From the NCBI GenBank assembly GCA_001773135.1, contig MEVX01000019.1, forward strand, positions 1-38,142: a DNA stretch of 38,142 nt, written 5' to 3'. The DNA is from a candidate division WWE3 bacterium RIFOXYB1_FULL_43_24. GTDB taxonomy: Bacteria; Patescibacteriota; WWE3; UBA101185; UBA10185. A program made the position numbers and the translations under genes. Below, piece after piece: positions 17,135 through 25,166 of the stretch (position 1 is the first letter of the stretch; each line of letters begins with the position of its first letter). The notes beneath the pieces are model-generated. The model was given only the letters and a program-made list of their open reading frames with translations. It made no database searches and was not told the origin of the DNA.

Positions 17135-18922
17135 TTACATCTTTTCTACTACTTCGATGCCCAATAGATCGAGAGCCTGCTTCAACACAACCATCGTTGC
17201 GTGGGACAAAAAGAGACGGAATTTCTTCGCACTTTCGGAGGGAGCATCCAAAATCGGAAGTTCCCCGTAAAAAGAGTTGAACTTTTGCGCGACTTCAAAA
17301 GCATAGTTTGCAATCTGGTTAGGAGAATAATCTTCAGCAGATTTTGCTACATACTCCGGAAAATGAACCAAAACTGATGCCAACGCCCTTTCTTTTACAT
17401 GTAGTGAAAATTCCTTAGGGATAGTATCGTATTTGAACTTCCTGCCACCTATCTCAAATCCCGCTTTTTCAAGTACTGACCCTGCTCTTGCGTAAGTATA
17501 AAGCAAGTACGGACCTGTGTTTCCTTCAAATTTGGTTACTTGTTCGTAGTTAAATACAACATCCTGTTTAGGATCAACTTTGAGCATTCCGTACTTAAAG
17601 GCCGCTAAGGCTACCCGTTCTGCCGTCTCCCGCACTATTTTTGGCATTTTTATGCTATTGCGGATTTCCTCTTCTTCGAGAGACACCAGATCTTCCAGTA
17701 CATCATCGGAGTTAACCACCAGACCGGCGCGCGAAGACATCTTTCCCTGCGGAAGGGAAACCATACCATAAGCGATGTGAACTAATTTTTCCGACCAGTC
17801 GAAACCCAAAAGTTCGATTATTTTAAAAAGTTGTTTGAAATAGTCGGCTTGTCTTACATCAACCACGTACAATCTTTTGTCAAATTTATATTTGTCGTAA
17901 CTTTCTTTTGCAAGCTGAAGTTCTTTGGTGGAGTAGACCGACGTACCGTCGCTTCTTAGTAAAACTTTATCGGGGAGTCCGTATTTTTCGAGTCTCGCTA
18001 TAATAGCCCCGGTTCCATCTTTCTCGGCAAGGCCTTTTTCCAAAGCCAACAATGCGATTTCTTTTCCGACGTCAATCTTTTCGCTCTCGTATTCCCAAAC
18101 GTCAAACTCTACCTTCTGGTCTGAGTAGGTCTTTTTCCAGCCCTCGTACACCCAGGAATTCATCTTTTCCCAAACCGCCTTTACTTCTTTATCTCCTGCC
18201 TCCCAGCGTCTGAGCAGCTCCTGAGCTTCCTTCTCAATTTCAGGGTTTTTCTCGTGTTCCAGCTCATACATAGTGTAAAAGTCGCCCACGTAATGGTCAC
18301 TTTTCTTGTCCGGCAGAGCAGTACCACCGTGTTTCATATACATCAACATGCTCTTGCAGATGTGGATTCCGATGTCGCCGACGTAATTGGTTTTTATGAC
18401 TTCGTAGCCGCAATAAGACAAAATCTTAGAAAGAGAAGAACCAATAAAATTATTTCTGGCGTGCCCTATGTGTAGAGGCTTGTTGGTGTTCGGTTGGGAG
18501 TACTCAACAATAATCTTTTTACCCTTACCAAAATTAGCCGACCCATAGGAGTTGTCTACAAGATTTATATCGAGTGTGTTGTGGAATAGAAATTTGTCAC
18601 TCAACGTGAAATTTATAAATCCCGGCGCATGGGGTTCGATTTTTTCGAAAATAGAATACGTATCTCCCTCGAATTCTATTTTTGGATTTTCCGATAAAAC
18701 TTCCTGAGCGAGTTCGACGGCTACCTGAAATGGGATTCTATCTAAAGTTTTGGCAATTCCGAATGAAATGTTAGTGGAGTAGTCTCCGAAACTTTCGTTT
18801 TCAGGGACATCTACTTCTATGTTCAGAGTTTCTAACCCATAGAGTTTATGGGTAGCGTTGGAAATTAGCTCCTCAGTAATTTTTTTGATTTCGGATTTTC
18901 TATTTTCCATAGACAAAAGCAT
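17135..18922 (-). CDS. argS: Arginyl-tRNA synthetase (start may be 18910)
   Basis: VEYSQPNTNKPLHIGHARNNFIG, LPQGKMSSRAG, FEGNTGPYLLYTYARAGSVL. Confidence 0.96.
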   Translation of the reverse strand: MLLSMENRKSEIKKITEELISNATHKLYGLETLNIEVDVPENESFGDYSTNISFGIAKTLDRIPFQVAVELAQEVLSENPKIEFEGDTYSIFEKIEPHAPGFINFTLSDKFLFHNTLDINLVDNSYGSANFGKGKKIIVEYSQPNTNKPLHIGHARNNFIGSSLSKILSYCGYEVIKTNYVGDIGIHICKSMLMYMKHGGTALPDKKSDHYVGDFYTMYELEHEKNPEIEKEAQELLRRWEAGDKEVKAVWEKMNSWVYEGWKKTYSDQKVEFDVWEYESEKIDVGKEIALLALEKGLAEKDGTGAIIARLEKYGLPDKVLLRSDGTSVYSTKELQLAKESYDKYKFDKRLYVVDVRQADYFKQLFKIIELLGFDWSEKLVHIAYGMVSLPQGKMSSRAGLVVNSDDVLEDLVSLEEEEIRNSIKMPKIVRETAERVALAAFKYGMLKVDPKQDVVFNYEQVTKFEGNTGPYLLYTYARAGSVLEKAGFEIGGRKFKYDTIPKEFSLHVKERALASVLVHFPEYVAKSAEDYSPNQIANYAFEVAQKFNSFYGELPILDAPSESAKKFRLFLSHATMVVLKQALDLLGIEVVEKM

Positions 18923-18930
18923 AATATCAC

Positions 18931-19768
18931 TCAGCGGGACTTTATAACAACACTACCGGCTTTATCGGTACGTATTACCCCGCATCCGGCCTTTTCAAGT
19001 TCTTCAATAACCGATGGAGAAGGATGCCCGAAAGTATTGAATTCTCCAACGGAAATCACGCATATTCTGGGTTTAAGCTCACTTACCAGCTCCCTACTAT
19101 AGCCGTTTATAGCGCCGTGGTGCGCTATTTTCAATACATCCAGCCTCCCGGTTATAAGCCTTTTTAGCTTTCTAAGGTCTATGTCTCTCCTGCGCCCCTG
19201 TTTCAAGGTCTCCCAAAAATAACGCCTCGAAATCCTTATACTTTGCAAATAAAGCAACGGAAGCATCGTTAAGATTTTTCGGCATTCCGTGAATATAACC
19301 GTAAGGCACGATAAGTTTTATAAACACTCCGTGTATTACAAATTGTTCACCGTCAAAAGTTTTTTTAACTTTATTTTCCTGATTATTTTTTACATTTTGT
19401 GGCACGGCCCGTCCATCGAGAACAACGTCGTTATATCTGAGTATGCCAAATTTACACCTTTCTAAAATCCGTTTGAATCCCACAAAATGGTCTCCGTGAT
19501 CGTGGCTTAAAACTACTAACGGAAAATTACAACTCAAGCCTGTCTTTTCCAGAATATATTTGTCCACGGTGTAATCATTTCCTCCGTCAATTAACGCCAC
19601 CGGATTTCCGTTCATCTCGAGATAAATACCATCCCCCTGCCCCACATCTATAACGTGTATGGACAGGCCGGACTCGGTAACTAACCGCCTGCCTATCACC
19701 AGTTGAAAAACAACGATGTAGGCAATGACGAAAATTATTTGGGAAATTAAGGGGCTTTTCATTTGCAT
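18931..19768 (-). pseudogene. ComEC-type metallo-beta-lactamase domain, split by a frameshift near 19195-19198
   Basis: ORF 19172-19768 (SIHVIDVGQGDGIYLEMNGNPVALIDGG, LSHDHGDHFVG, ALFLGDLETGAQ) continues in another frame in 18931-19266 (RRDIDLRKLKRLITGRLDVLKIAHHGAINGYSRELVSELKPRICVISVGEFNTFGHP). Confidence 0.8.
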
Positions 19769-20772
19769 CTATCCTTTGATCTGACAACAAAAATCGTTAG
19801 TATCAAAAACACCGCGTAGTAACAAACAAGAACCGGCATGGGCATCTTCCATGCCACACTCGCAAGTTCGAATTTTGAAAAGAAATTCACTATCCGGATG
19901 AAGAAGTCACAAAAAGGAAAAAGTATCATCCAAACAGGTTTTAGGGGTACAAGTAACGCGGGAATACCCAGCACCGTGGTGATCGGAACTGTCCATAAAA
20001 CAAGGGCGTTGACCAACAAACTAATAAGACTAACCTGCCCGAATATTCCCGATATTAACGGCCAAACCATTACCTGCGCGGAAAAACTCGCCGAAAAATC
20101 CCCCATCACCGACCATTTGTTTTTAACAACCTTTAGCAGAAAATTCTCGACCGGATCGGCGAAAACAATAAGCCCGAAAGTAGCCAGGAAACTTAAATAT
20201 GTGCTGGCACTAAAAAAGTTGCCCGGATTTATTAGGATTACGACAAAATACGATACAACCAGCAGACGCAGTGTATTCAACAAACGGCCCGAAAACTTTC
20301 CGACAAGCATAAAAGAAGTCATTACCCAGGCTCTTAAAACAGGCGGCTCGAAACCCGTGAAAGCGGCGTAAACGAAAGTTGTAATTATTGAAAGAAGCAG
20401 ATTCTTAACTTTGTAAGGACTGCCGAAGATCTTCAGAGCGTAGCCCGCCACAAGACTCATATTAAATCCCGAAACCACAACCACATGGATTGTTCCGGTG
20501 CGTTTTAAGGCATCTTTGAAACGGGGCGATTTCGAAAGATCGTCCAAACCTATCGTCATCCCCAAAACCAACTCGCTGTGAGGACTTGGGAGAAACTTTC
20601 TTGCCCTTTCCGATAAATGTTGCTTAACAGGTTCGAAAAACTCAAACGGACCTTTTTCAGGACTTTGCACGCAGGAAAAAATACCTCCCCGGGTATCACA
20701 AAAATACAACACCCTTATTACCGCAACTAATGCCAGGAGTAAAAACCCTGCGTTCTGTTTTAGTAATCTCAT
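19759..20772 (-). CDS. comEC: ComEC competence-domain membrane protein (without the MBL domain)
   Basis: GLDDLSKSPRFKDALKRTGTIHVVVVSGFNMSLVAGYALKIFG; TGFEPPVLRAWVMTSFMLVGKFSGR. Confidence 0.88.
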   Translation of the reverse strand: MRLLKQNAGFLLLALVAVIRVLYFCDTRGGIFSCVQSPEKGPFEFFEPVKQHLSERARKFLPSPHSELVLGMTIGLDDLSKSPRFKDALKRTGTIHVVVVSGFNMSLVAGYALKIFGSPYKVKNLLLSIITTFVYAAFTGFEPPVLRAWVMTSFMLVGKFSGRLLNTLRLLVVSYFVVILINPGNFFSASTYLSFLATFGLIVFADPVENFLLKVVKNKWSVMGDFSASFSAQVMVWPLISGIFGQVSLISLLVNALVLWTVPITTVLGIPALLVPLKPVWMILFPFCDFFIRIVNFFSKFELASVAWKMPMPVLVCYYAVFLILTIFVVRSKDRCK

Positions 20773-20795
20773 CTTCTCCTGTCACCGCACAAAAA

Positions 20796-21428
20796 TTAAT
20801 AAGTTATTAAATCTTTTATTTTTTCGTAAACCGAATTTGTAAGCCCCGACTTTTCTTTGAACTCCTCTACTCCGGAATAGGGTCTATTTGCAACGATCTT
20901 TCCGGCGTAAGTGGCTCCAATACCCGGAAGGGCATCTAGTTCATCAAAAGTGGCGGTGTTGACGTTTACTGTGCCTGCTCCCTGAGAACCCGTAGCTGCC
21001 GCAGAACTTCCGGAGCTTTCGGTTACGAAGGAAGGCTGCAATGACGGGAAAATCTCCTGGTAGCCACTGCCCGGATTAACGCTATAACCGAGCGCCTCGA
21101 ATGGTATGAAAATTTTTTGTTCGTCTTTCAAAATCTGGGACAGATTAATATTCTTACTAACCCAGTAATAATCGTAATCTGATGTAAAATCGCCCGCAAT
21201 TTTCAGGGCATCTATTATCCTGCTACCCTCTTTGAGGTTATAAACACCGGGGTTTGAAACAGCTCCCGAAATTTCCACACTAATATCCACGGTACCGTCA
21301 CAAGTAGTTTCGATGGGAGCAACAGAAGATTTATCGGAATAAAAAACCGGGTATAGCTGAGATATAAAATACCCTGCTACAAAGGCTAAAGCTACGCTTA
21401 AAATAATCGCTGCGCGGTTTGGTAACAC
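20796..21428 (-). CDS. comEA: ComEA-like competence protein (TM + SLBB + helix-hairpin-helix)
   Basis: VSISGAVSNPGVYNLKEGSRIIDALKIAG-like SLBB; VNVNTATFDELDALPGIGATYAGKIVANRPYSGVEEF HhH. Confidence 0.92.
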   Translation of the reverse strand: MLPNRAAIILSVALAFVAGYFISQLYPVFYSDKSSVAPIETTCDGTVDISVEISGAVSNPGVYNLKEGSRIIDALKIAGDFTSDYDYYWVSKNINLSQILKDEQKIFIPFEALGYSVNPGSGYQEIFPSLQPSFVTESSGSSAAATGSQGAGTVNVNTATFDELDALPGIGATYAGKIVANRPYSGVEEFKEKSGLTNSVYEKIKDLITY

Positions 21429-21503
21429 GCCTTATCGTAAGTCCGAACTTCCGAAGAATAAACAAGCATAAATCTACCCTGTTTAGAATTCTTCTTCTTT
21501 ATT

Positions 21504-21584
21504 TACCGCATAATTGACGCAAACTGATGTTTTCTTAGCAACTTAAACCCGTATGTTTATATTTATTACCGCATAATTAACGCA
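21504..21584. promoter_or_regulatory. Two 18-bp direct repeats between the ArsR gene and comEA
   Basis: taccgcataattgacgca 21504-21521 and taccgcataattaacgca 21567-21584; 17/18 identical, 63 bp apart. Confidence 0.7.
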
Positions 21585-21632
21585 CTTCAAATTAACAACT
21601 TGAAACTCGGTAAAAATGGAAAAATAAACAAA

Positions 21633-21947
21633 CTAATCTTCCAAAGCTTTGAGTAGAATCTCTTTAAAAACGCGGCTTCTGTTTAAATCCTTGAGCAAAG
21701 CGATAAACCTAGTCTCGTTTATCCTGTAATACACTTCTCTGCCTTTTTTATCATTCTTTAAAAAACCTAACGAAGCTAAAACCCTAAGGTGGTGAGATGC
21801 CAGATTTTCCTCTACATTAAGCTTATCCGCAACCTCAGAAACATTCCTCTGACCCGTACTTAAATACTGGATAATCTTTAGGCGGTTCTTGTCTGCCAAG
21901 GCCTTCGAAACTTTTTCTAACATCATGGTGCCTGGAATATACAACAT
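21633..21947 (-). CDS. ArsR-family transcriptional regulator (start probably 21926)
   Basis: ALADKNRLKIIQYLSTGQRNVSEVADKLNVEENLASHHLRVLASLGFLKNDKKGREVYYRI. Confidence 0.92.
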   Translation of the reverse strand: MLYIPGTMMLEKVSKALADKNRLKIIQYLSTGQRNVSEVADKLNVEENLASHHLRVLASLGFLKNDKKGREVYYRINETRFIALLKDLNRSRVFKEILLKALED

Positions 21948-21960
21948 GATTTAAAATAAT

Positions 21961-23496
21961 TCAAGGTTTGTCATTCTTTACCCTATATTGGACGGCTTCC
22001 GCTAGGTGGGCTGCCGAAATTTCCGGGGTGTCCTCGAGATCGGAAATAGTCCGGGATACTGTCAGTATCCTGTGAACTGCCCTTGTGGACAAGCCATATT
22101 TTGAAACAGCCATCTCCAGAAGTGACGAGCCGTCCTTACTAAGATTACAGATTCTATTAATGCTTTCGTGAGGAATTCCGGAGTTATAGCTAATTCCCAA
22201 TGGAACGAGTCTGCTCCTTTGGATAGAAACCGCCTTTTTTATCTGCTCCGCGGTGTGACATTTATGAGAACACTCCCCTCCTGAGTGAACCGCCTCTACG
22301 GGAGAGCCGGAAACATGGGTCAAAATATCAAATCTTTCAAGAAAAGACGGGTTCATCCTTGTATGGTAGGTGTTTAAGTCCTTTCCATTACATTTGCATT
22401 GCCTGTCCTCTGCTCCCAGTAACCCGCACATACAATTGTTGGCTGCCCCTATTAGTAAAAAGTCGGCCGGGTAAGAAACGGGGGCACCTTCGCAATTAAA
22501 CTCAACCTTTTTCCGGTCAATAACTGTCTTCAGCGAATTCAATACTTTGGAAGGAAAAAGGTGCATTTCGTCCAGGAAAAGTATTCCCTTGTGAGCCAAA
22601 GTCGCTTCTCCGGGCATTCTGGGACTTCCTATCAAATCCCCCTCTTTAACGGAAATATGCGGTCTTCGAAATGGCGTAGTTACAATGTTTTCTGTCGGCA
22701 TTCCGCATAAAATACCCGCCTTAATTATTTCTACTGCATCTTTTTGAGTGCCGTCGGGAAACATTGCGGCGCTCTTCTCTGCCAACAAGGACTTGCCTGT
22801 CCCCGAAGGTCCGAGCATCAAAATATTGTGGTGTCCGGAGATACTTATTGTTAATGCCCTTTTTGTCTGAGTGTTTCCTAGCACACCACAAAAACAATCA
22901 CCCGCTCCCGATCTTGCCCAAGCATAGTTATATGCCAAAGTCTGACTTGCCGCTGGCGACACAACCTCCCCATTTACAAAAAAGTCTGCCGCTTGTGATA
23001 GAGAACACAATTTGTATACTTTTAGACCATTAATGTTTTCATTAAAATAAAGCGACCCGTCGGATATAAACAACCTCCCCATTCTTCCCGATGCCCACAC
23101 GTCGTCCAAAAATATAGTTTTGGTCGCAGGAACAAGAAAACCGCCCGAATTTAAGCTACCATAAAATAGGTCCGAAGTACCCGGAGCTACCCCATAATGA
23201 GCAAATAAAATACCCATTGATGCCGGAAACTCTATATCTGTAAGGTCGGAAATTAACCCCGCTGGAAGTATATTTATGTTAATTTTTTTGTTCGGGAACT
23301 GTAATCCGGAATTATTAAACGCCGTCCGAATCTTTTTTATACTTTTTGTGCACTCCCCACCTTTTACTCCTGTAACCTCAACCCTCGGTATTCCCCGAGA
23401 GGAAATTGTTATCTCAACACCAAGTTCGGTCACTGTAGAGCCCTTAATTGCAAAAGTTCTTACCCTACAATACATAGTAAACTCCGTTTTTTTCAA
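21961..23496 (-). CDS. comM: YifB/ComM family Mg-chelatase-like AAA protein (start probably 23475)
   Basis: GHHNILMLGPSGTGKSLLAEKSAAMFP, GILFLDEMHLFPSKVLNSLK, LIGAANNCMCG, FDILTHV. Confidence 0.92.
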   Translation of the reverse strand: MKKTEFTMYCRVRTFAIKGSTVTELGVEITISSRGIPRVEVTGVKGGECTKSIKKIRTAFNNSGLQFPNKKININILPAGLISDLTDIEFPASMGILFAHYGVAPGTSDLFYGSLNSGGFLVPATKTIFLDDVWASGRMGRLFISDGSLYFNENINGLKVYKLCSLSQAADFFVNGEVVSPAASQTLAYNYAWARSGAGDCFCGVLGNTQTKRALTISISGHHNILMLGPSGTGKSLLAEKSAAMFPDGTQKDAVEIIKAGILCGMPTENIVTTPFRRPHISVKEGDLIGSPRMPGEATLAHKGILFLDEMHLFPSKVLNSLKTVIDRKKVEFNCEGAPVSYPADFLLIGAANNCMCGLLGAEDRQCKCNGKDLNTYHTRMNPSFLERFDILTHVSGSPVEAVHSGGECSHKCHTAEQIKKAVSIQRSRLVPLGISYNSGIPHESINRICNLSKDGSSLLEMAVSKYGLSTRAVHRILTVSRTISDLEDTPEISAAHLAEAVQYRVKNDKP

Positions 23497-24379
23497 AAAT
23501 CAGATTTTTTAGAAGCATCTTCATAAGGATTTCGTTCAACCTGCCTGTGGAAATTCCTGTTTTAATACCCAATTCGTTAAAATTCATACCTTTCTCCTTT
23601 AATATATAAAGGAGGTCCGTCTCCCCTGCAGTGCTTCCGCTGTCCCGTACCGAGCCAGATGCTTTTTGTGTTGAAGTGACGCCCATTTCATCCAGTATCC
23701 GGGTCGGTGAAAGGTAGACCTCCGCACCCCCGGAAAGCAACTTATTTGTTCCCGACGACCTCTCGGTATAGATGTCTCCCGGAACGCTGAAAAGTTTTCT
23801 ACCGTATTTTTTAGCGAAGTCGGCTGTGATCATTGAGCCACTTTTCGAAGAAGCCTCCACAACAAGTACTACCTTAGATAAAGCCGCTATTATCCTGTTT
23901 CTTTTTGGGTAGGTCCATTTTTGGGGCATAAAACCATCTTCAAACTCCGATACCACAGCGCCCCCGCCTCCTAATATCCTTTTGTATAGTTCCTTATTTG
24001 AAGACGGGTGAATTATGTCACAACCGCAGGGCATTACAGCTACAGTAGTGCACCCCGCGCTAAGAGCAAACTCATGGGCGTAGCTATCGGTACCTACAGT
24101 AAAGCCCGAGATAACAGCAAGTCCGGTGTCTTTTAAAAAATAAAACAGCTCCCGCAAAACCCTTATGCCGTAAGGGGAAATTCTCCTGCTTCCGACGATT
24201 CCAATACCCAATTTATCCAAATTTTCCGGTAAAATTCCGCGGATATGTAACTCTTTCGGGAGTCCTTTGACAGAGCCCGCACACTTGGGAAAACCCACCT
24301 GATGGGTAAAAACCGCGTTGTTCATGAAAACAAATATGATACGGACACTATAAAACACAACACTCGCTATTCTAGCCAA
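23465..24379 (-). CDS. dprA: DNA processing protein DprA/Smf (start probably 24325)
   Basis: LGIGIVGSRRISPYGIRVLRELFYFLKDTGLAVISGFTVGTDSYAHEFALSAGCTTVAVMPCGCDIIHPSSNKELY; SGSMITADFAKKYGRKLFSVPGDI. Confidence 0.95.
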   Translation of the reverse strand: MARIASVVFYSVRIIFVFMNNAVFTHQVGFPKCAGSVKGLPKELHIRGILPENLDKLGIGIVGSRRISPYGIRVLRELFYFLKDTGLAVISGFTVGTDSYAHEFALSAGCTTVAVMPCGCDIIHPSSNKELYKRILGGGGAVVSEFEDGFMPQKWTYPKRNRIIAALSKVVLVVEASSKSGSMITADFAKKYGRKLFSVPGDIYTERSSGTNKLLSGGAEVYLSPTRILDEMGVTSTQKASGSVRDSGSTAGETDLLYILKEKGMNFNELGIKTGISTGRLNEILMKMLLKNLIFEKNGVYYVL

Positions 24380-24398
24380 GTTAGAAAATACTATTTGC

Positions 24399-24404
24399 TA
24401 TAAT
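24399..24404 (+). promoter_or_regulatory. Extended -10 box giving a predicted leaderless transcript
   Basis: TGC-TATAAT, 6 nt, ATG at 24411. Confidence 0.6.
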
Positions 24405-24410
24405 GCGTTT

Positions 24411-25085
24411 ATGGAAAAAATGTTAAGCACCGAAGAACTTATAAAAAAGGCGCAAGAGGTGGGCGTGGATTTCGGTAAGGGCGATCCTTACAACAGACTC
24501 AGATACTACACTAAAATCGGGTGGCTTCCTCATATGACAAGACAAAAGGATAGCGACGGTAATATAAGAGGACACTACCCCGACTGGGTTTTGGACCGGC
24601 TTGTTACTATTGAAAAACTTAAAACCGAAGGAGCCGGAAACGATGAAATCGCAAAGCAGGTTGAAACTAAGAATAAGTACACAAACTTGTTGAATGTAAT
24701 AAAATCCAAAGAGGTAAGAACACAGCTAATTTCCTACTCCACTCTAATATTATTGCTTATAATTTCCGCCAACGAGTTCGGCCTTATTAATATGGGAAAC
24801 AGAAAATCAAGCCTTATTGAAGCTTTTTCGGCGCAGGGCACCAACAACGAAAGTGTGGAAATACTATCTTCCGGATCAGCCATTGTCCCTAAAGGACACT
24901 CTTCTGTCTTTGTAGATAGCCGGGTACTGACTGCTGACGCTAAGGTAATTATCACTTTCACACAGAGTTTTTCTCCGGCTACTGCATATTGGGTGACAAA
25001 CGTGAGGGCCGGTGAGGGATTCGAACTCAAACTCGACACACCACTCTACTACGACACCTCTTTTAACTGGTTTGTGTCTAAATAG
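24411..25085 (+). CDS. Single-TM protein with N-terminal MerR-like HTH and C-terminal extracytoplasmic beta domain
   Basis: DPYNRLRYYTKIGWLPHMTRQKDSDGNIRGHYPDWVLDRLVTIEKLKTEGAGNDEIAKQ resembles MerR; TM LISYSTLILLLIISANEFGL; C-term SSVFVDSRVLTADAKVIITFTQSFSPATAYWVTNVRAGEGFELKLDTPLYYDTSFNWFVSK. Confidence 0.72.
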   Translation: MEKMLSTEELIKKAQEVGVDFGKGDPYNRLRYYTKIGWLPHMTRQKDSDGNIRGHYPDWVLDRLVTIEKLKTEGAGNDEIAKQVETKNKYTNLLNVIKSKEVRTQLISYSTLILLLIISANEFGLINMGNRKSSLIEAFSAQGTNNESVEILSSGSAIVPKGHSSVFVDSRVLTADAKVIITFTQSFSPATAYWVTNVRAGEGFELKLDTPLYYDTSFNWFVSK

Positions 25086-25131
25086 CACAGCAGCAACAAA
25101 TAACTGCCTTTTCCCTTTACGAGAAAAGCCC

Positions 25132-25160
25132 TTGACAGACTTATTTTCTTCATCCAAACT
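25132..25160 (+). promoter_or_regulatory. Putative promoter of the O-antigen ligase-like gene
   Basis: TTGACA - 17 nt - CAAACT (weak -10), 6 nt to ATG at 25167. Confidence 0.4.
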
Positions 25161-25166
25161 TTATGT

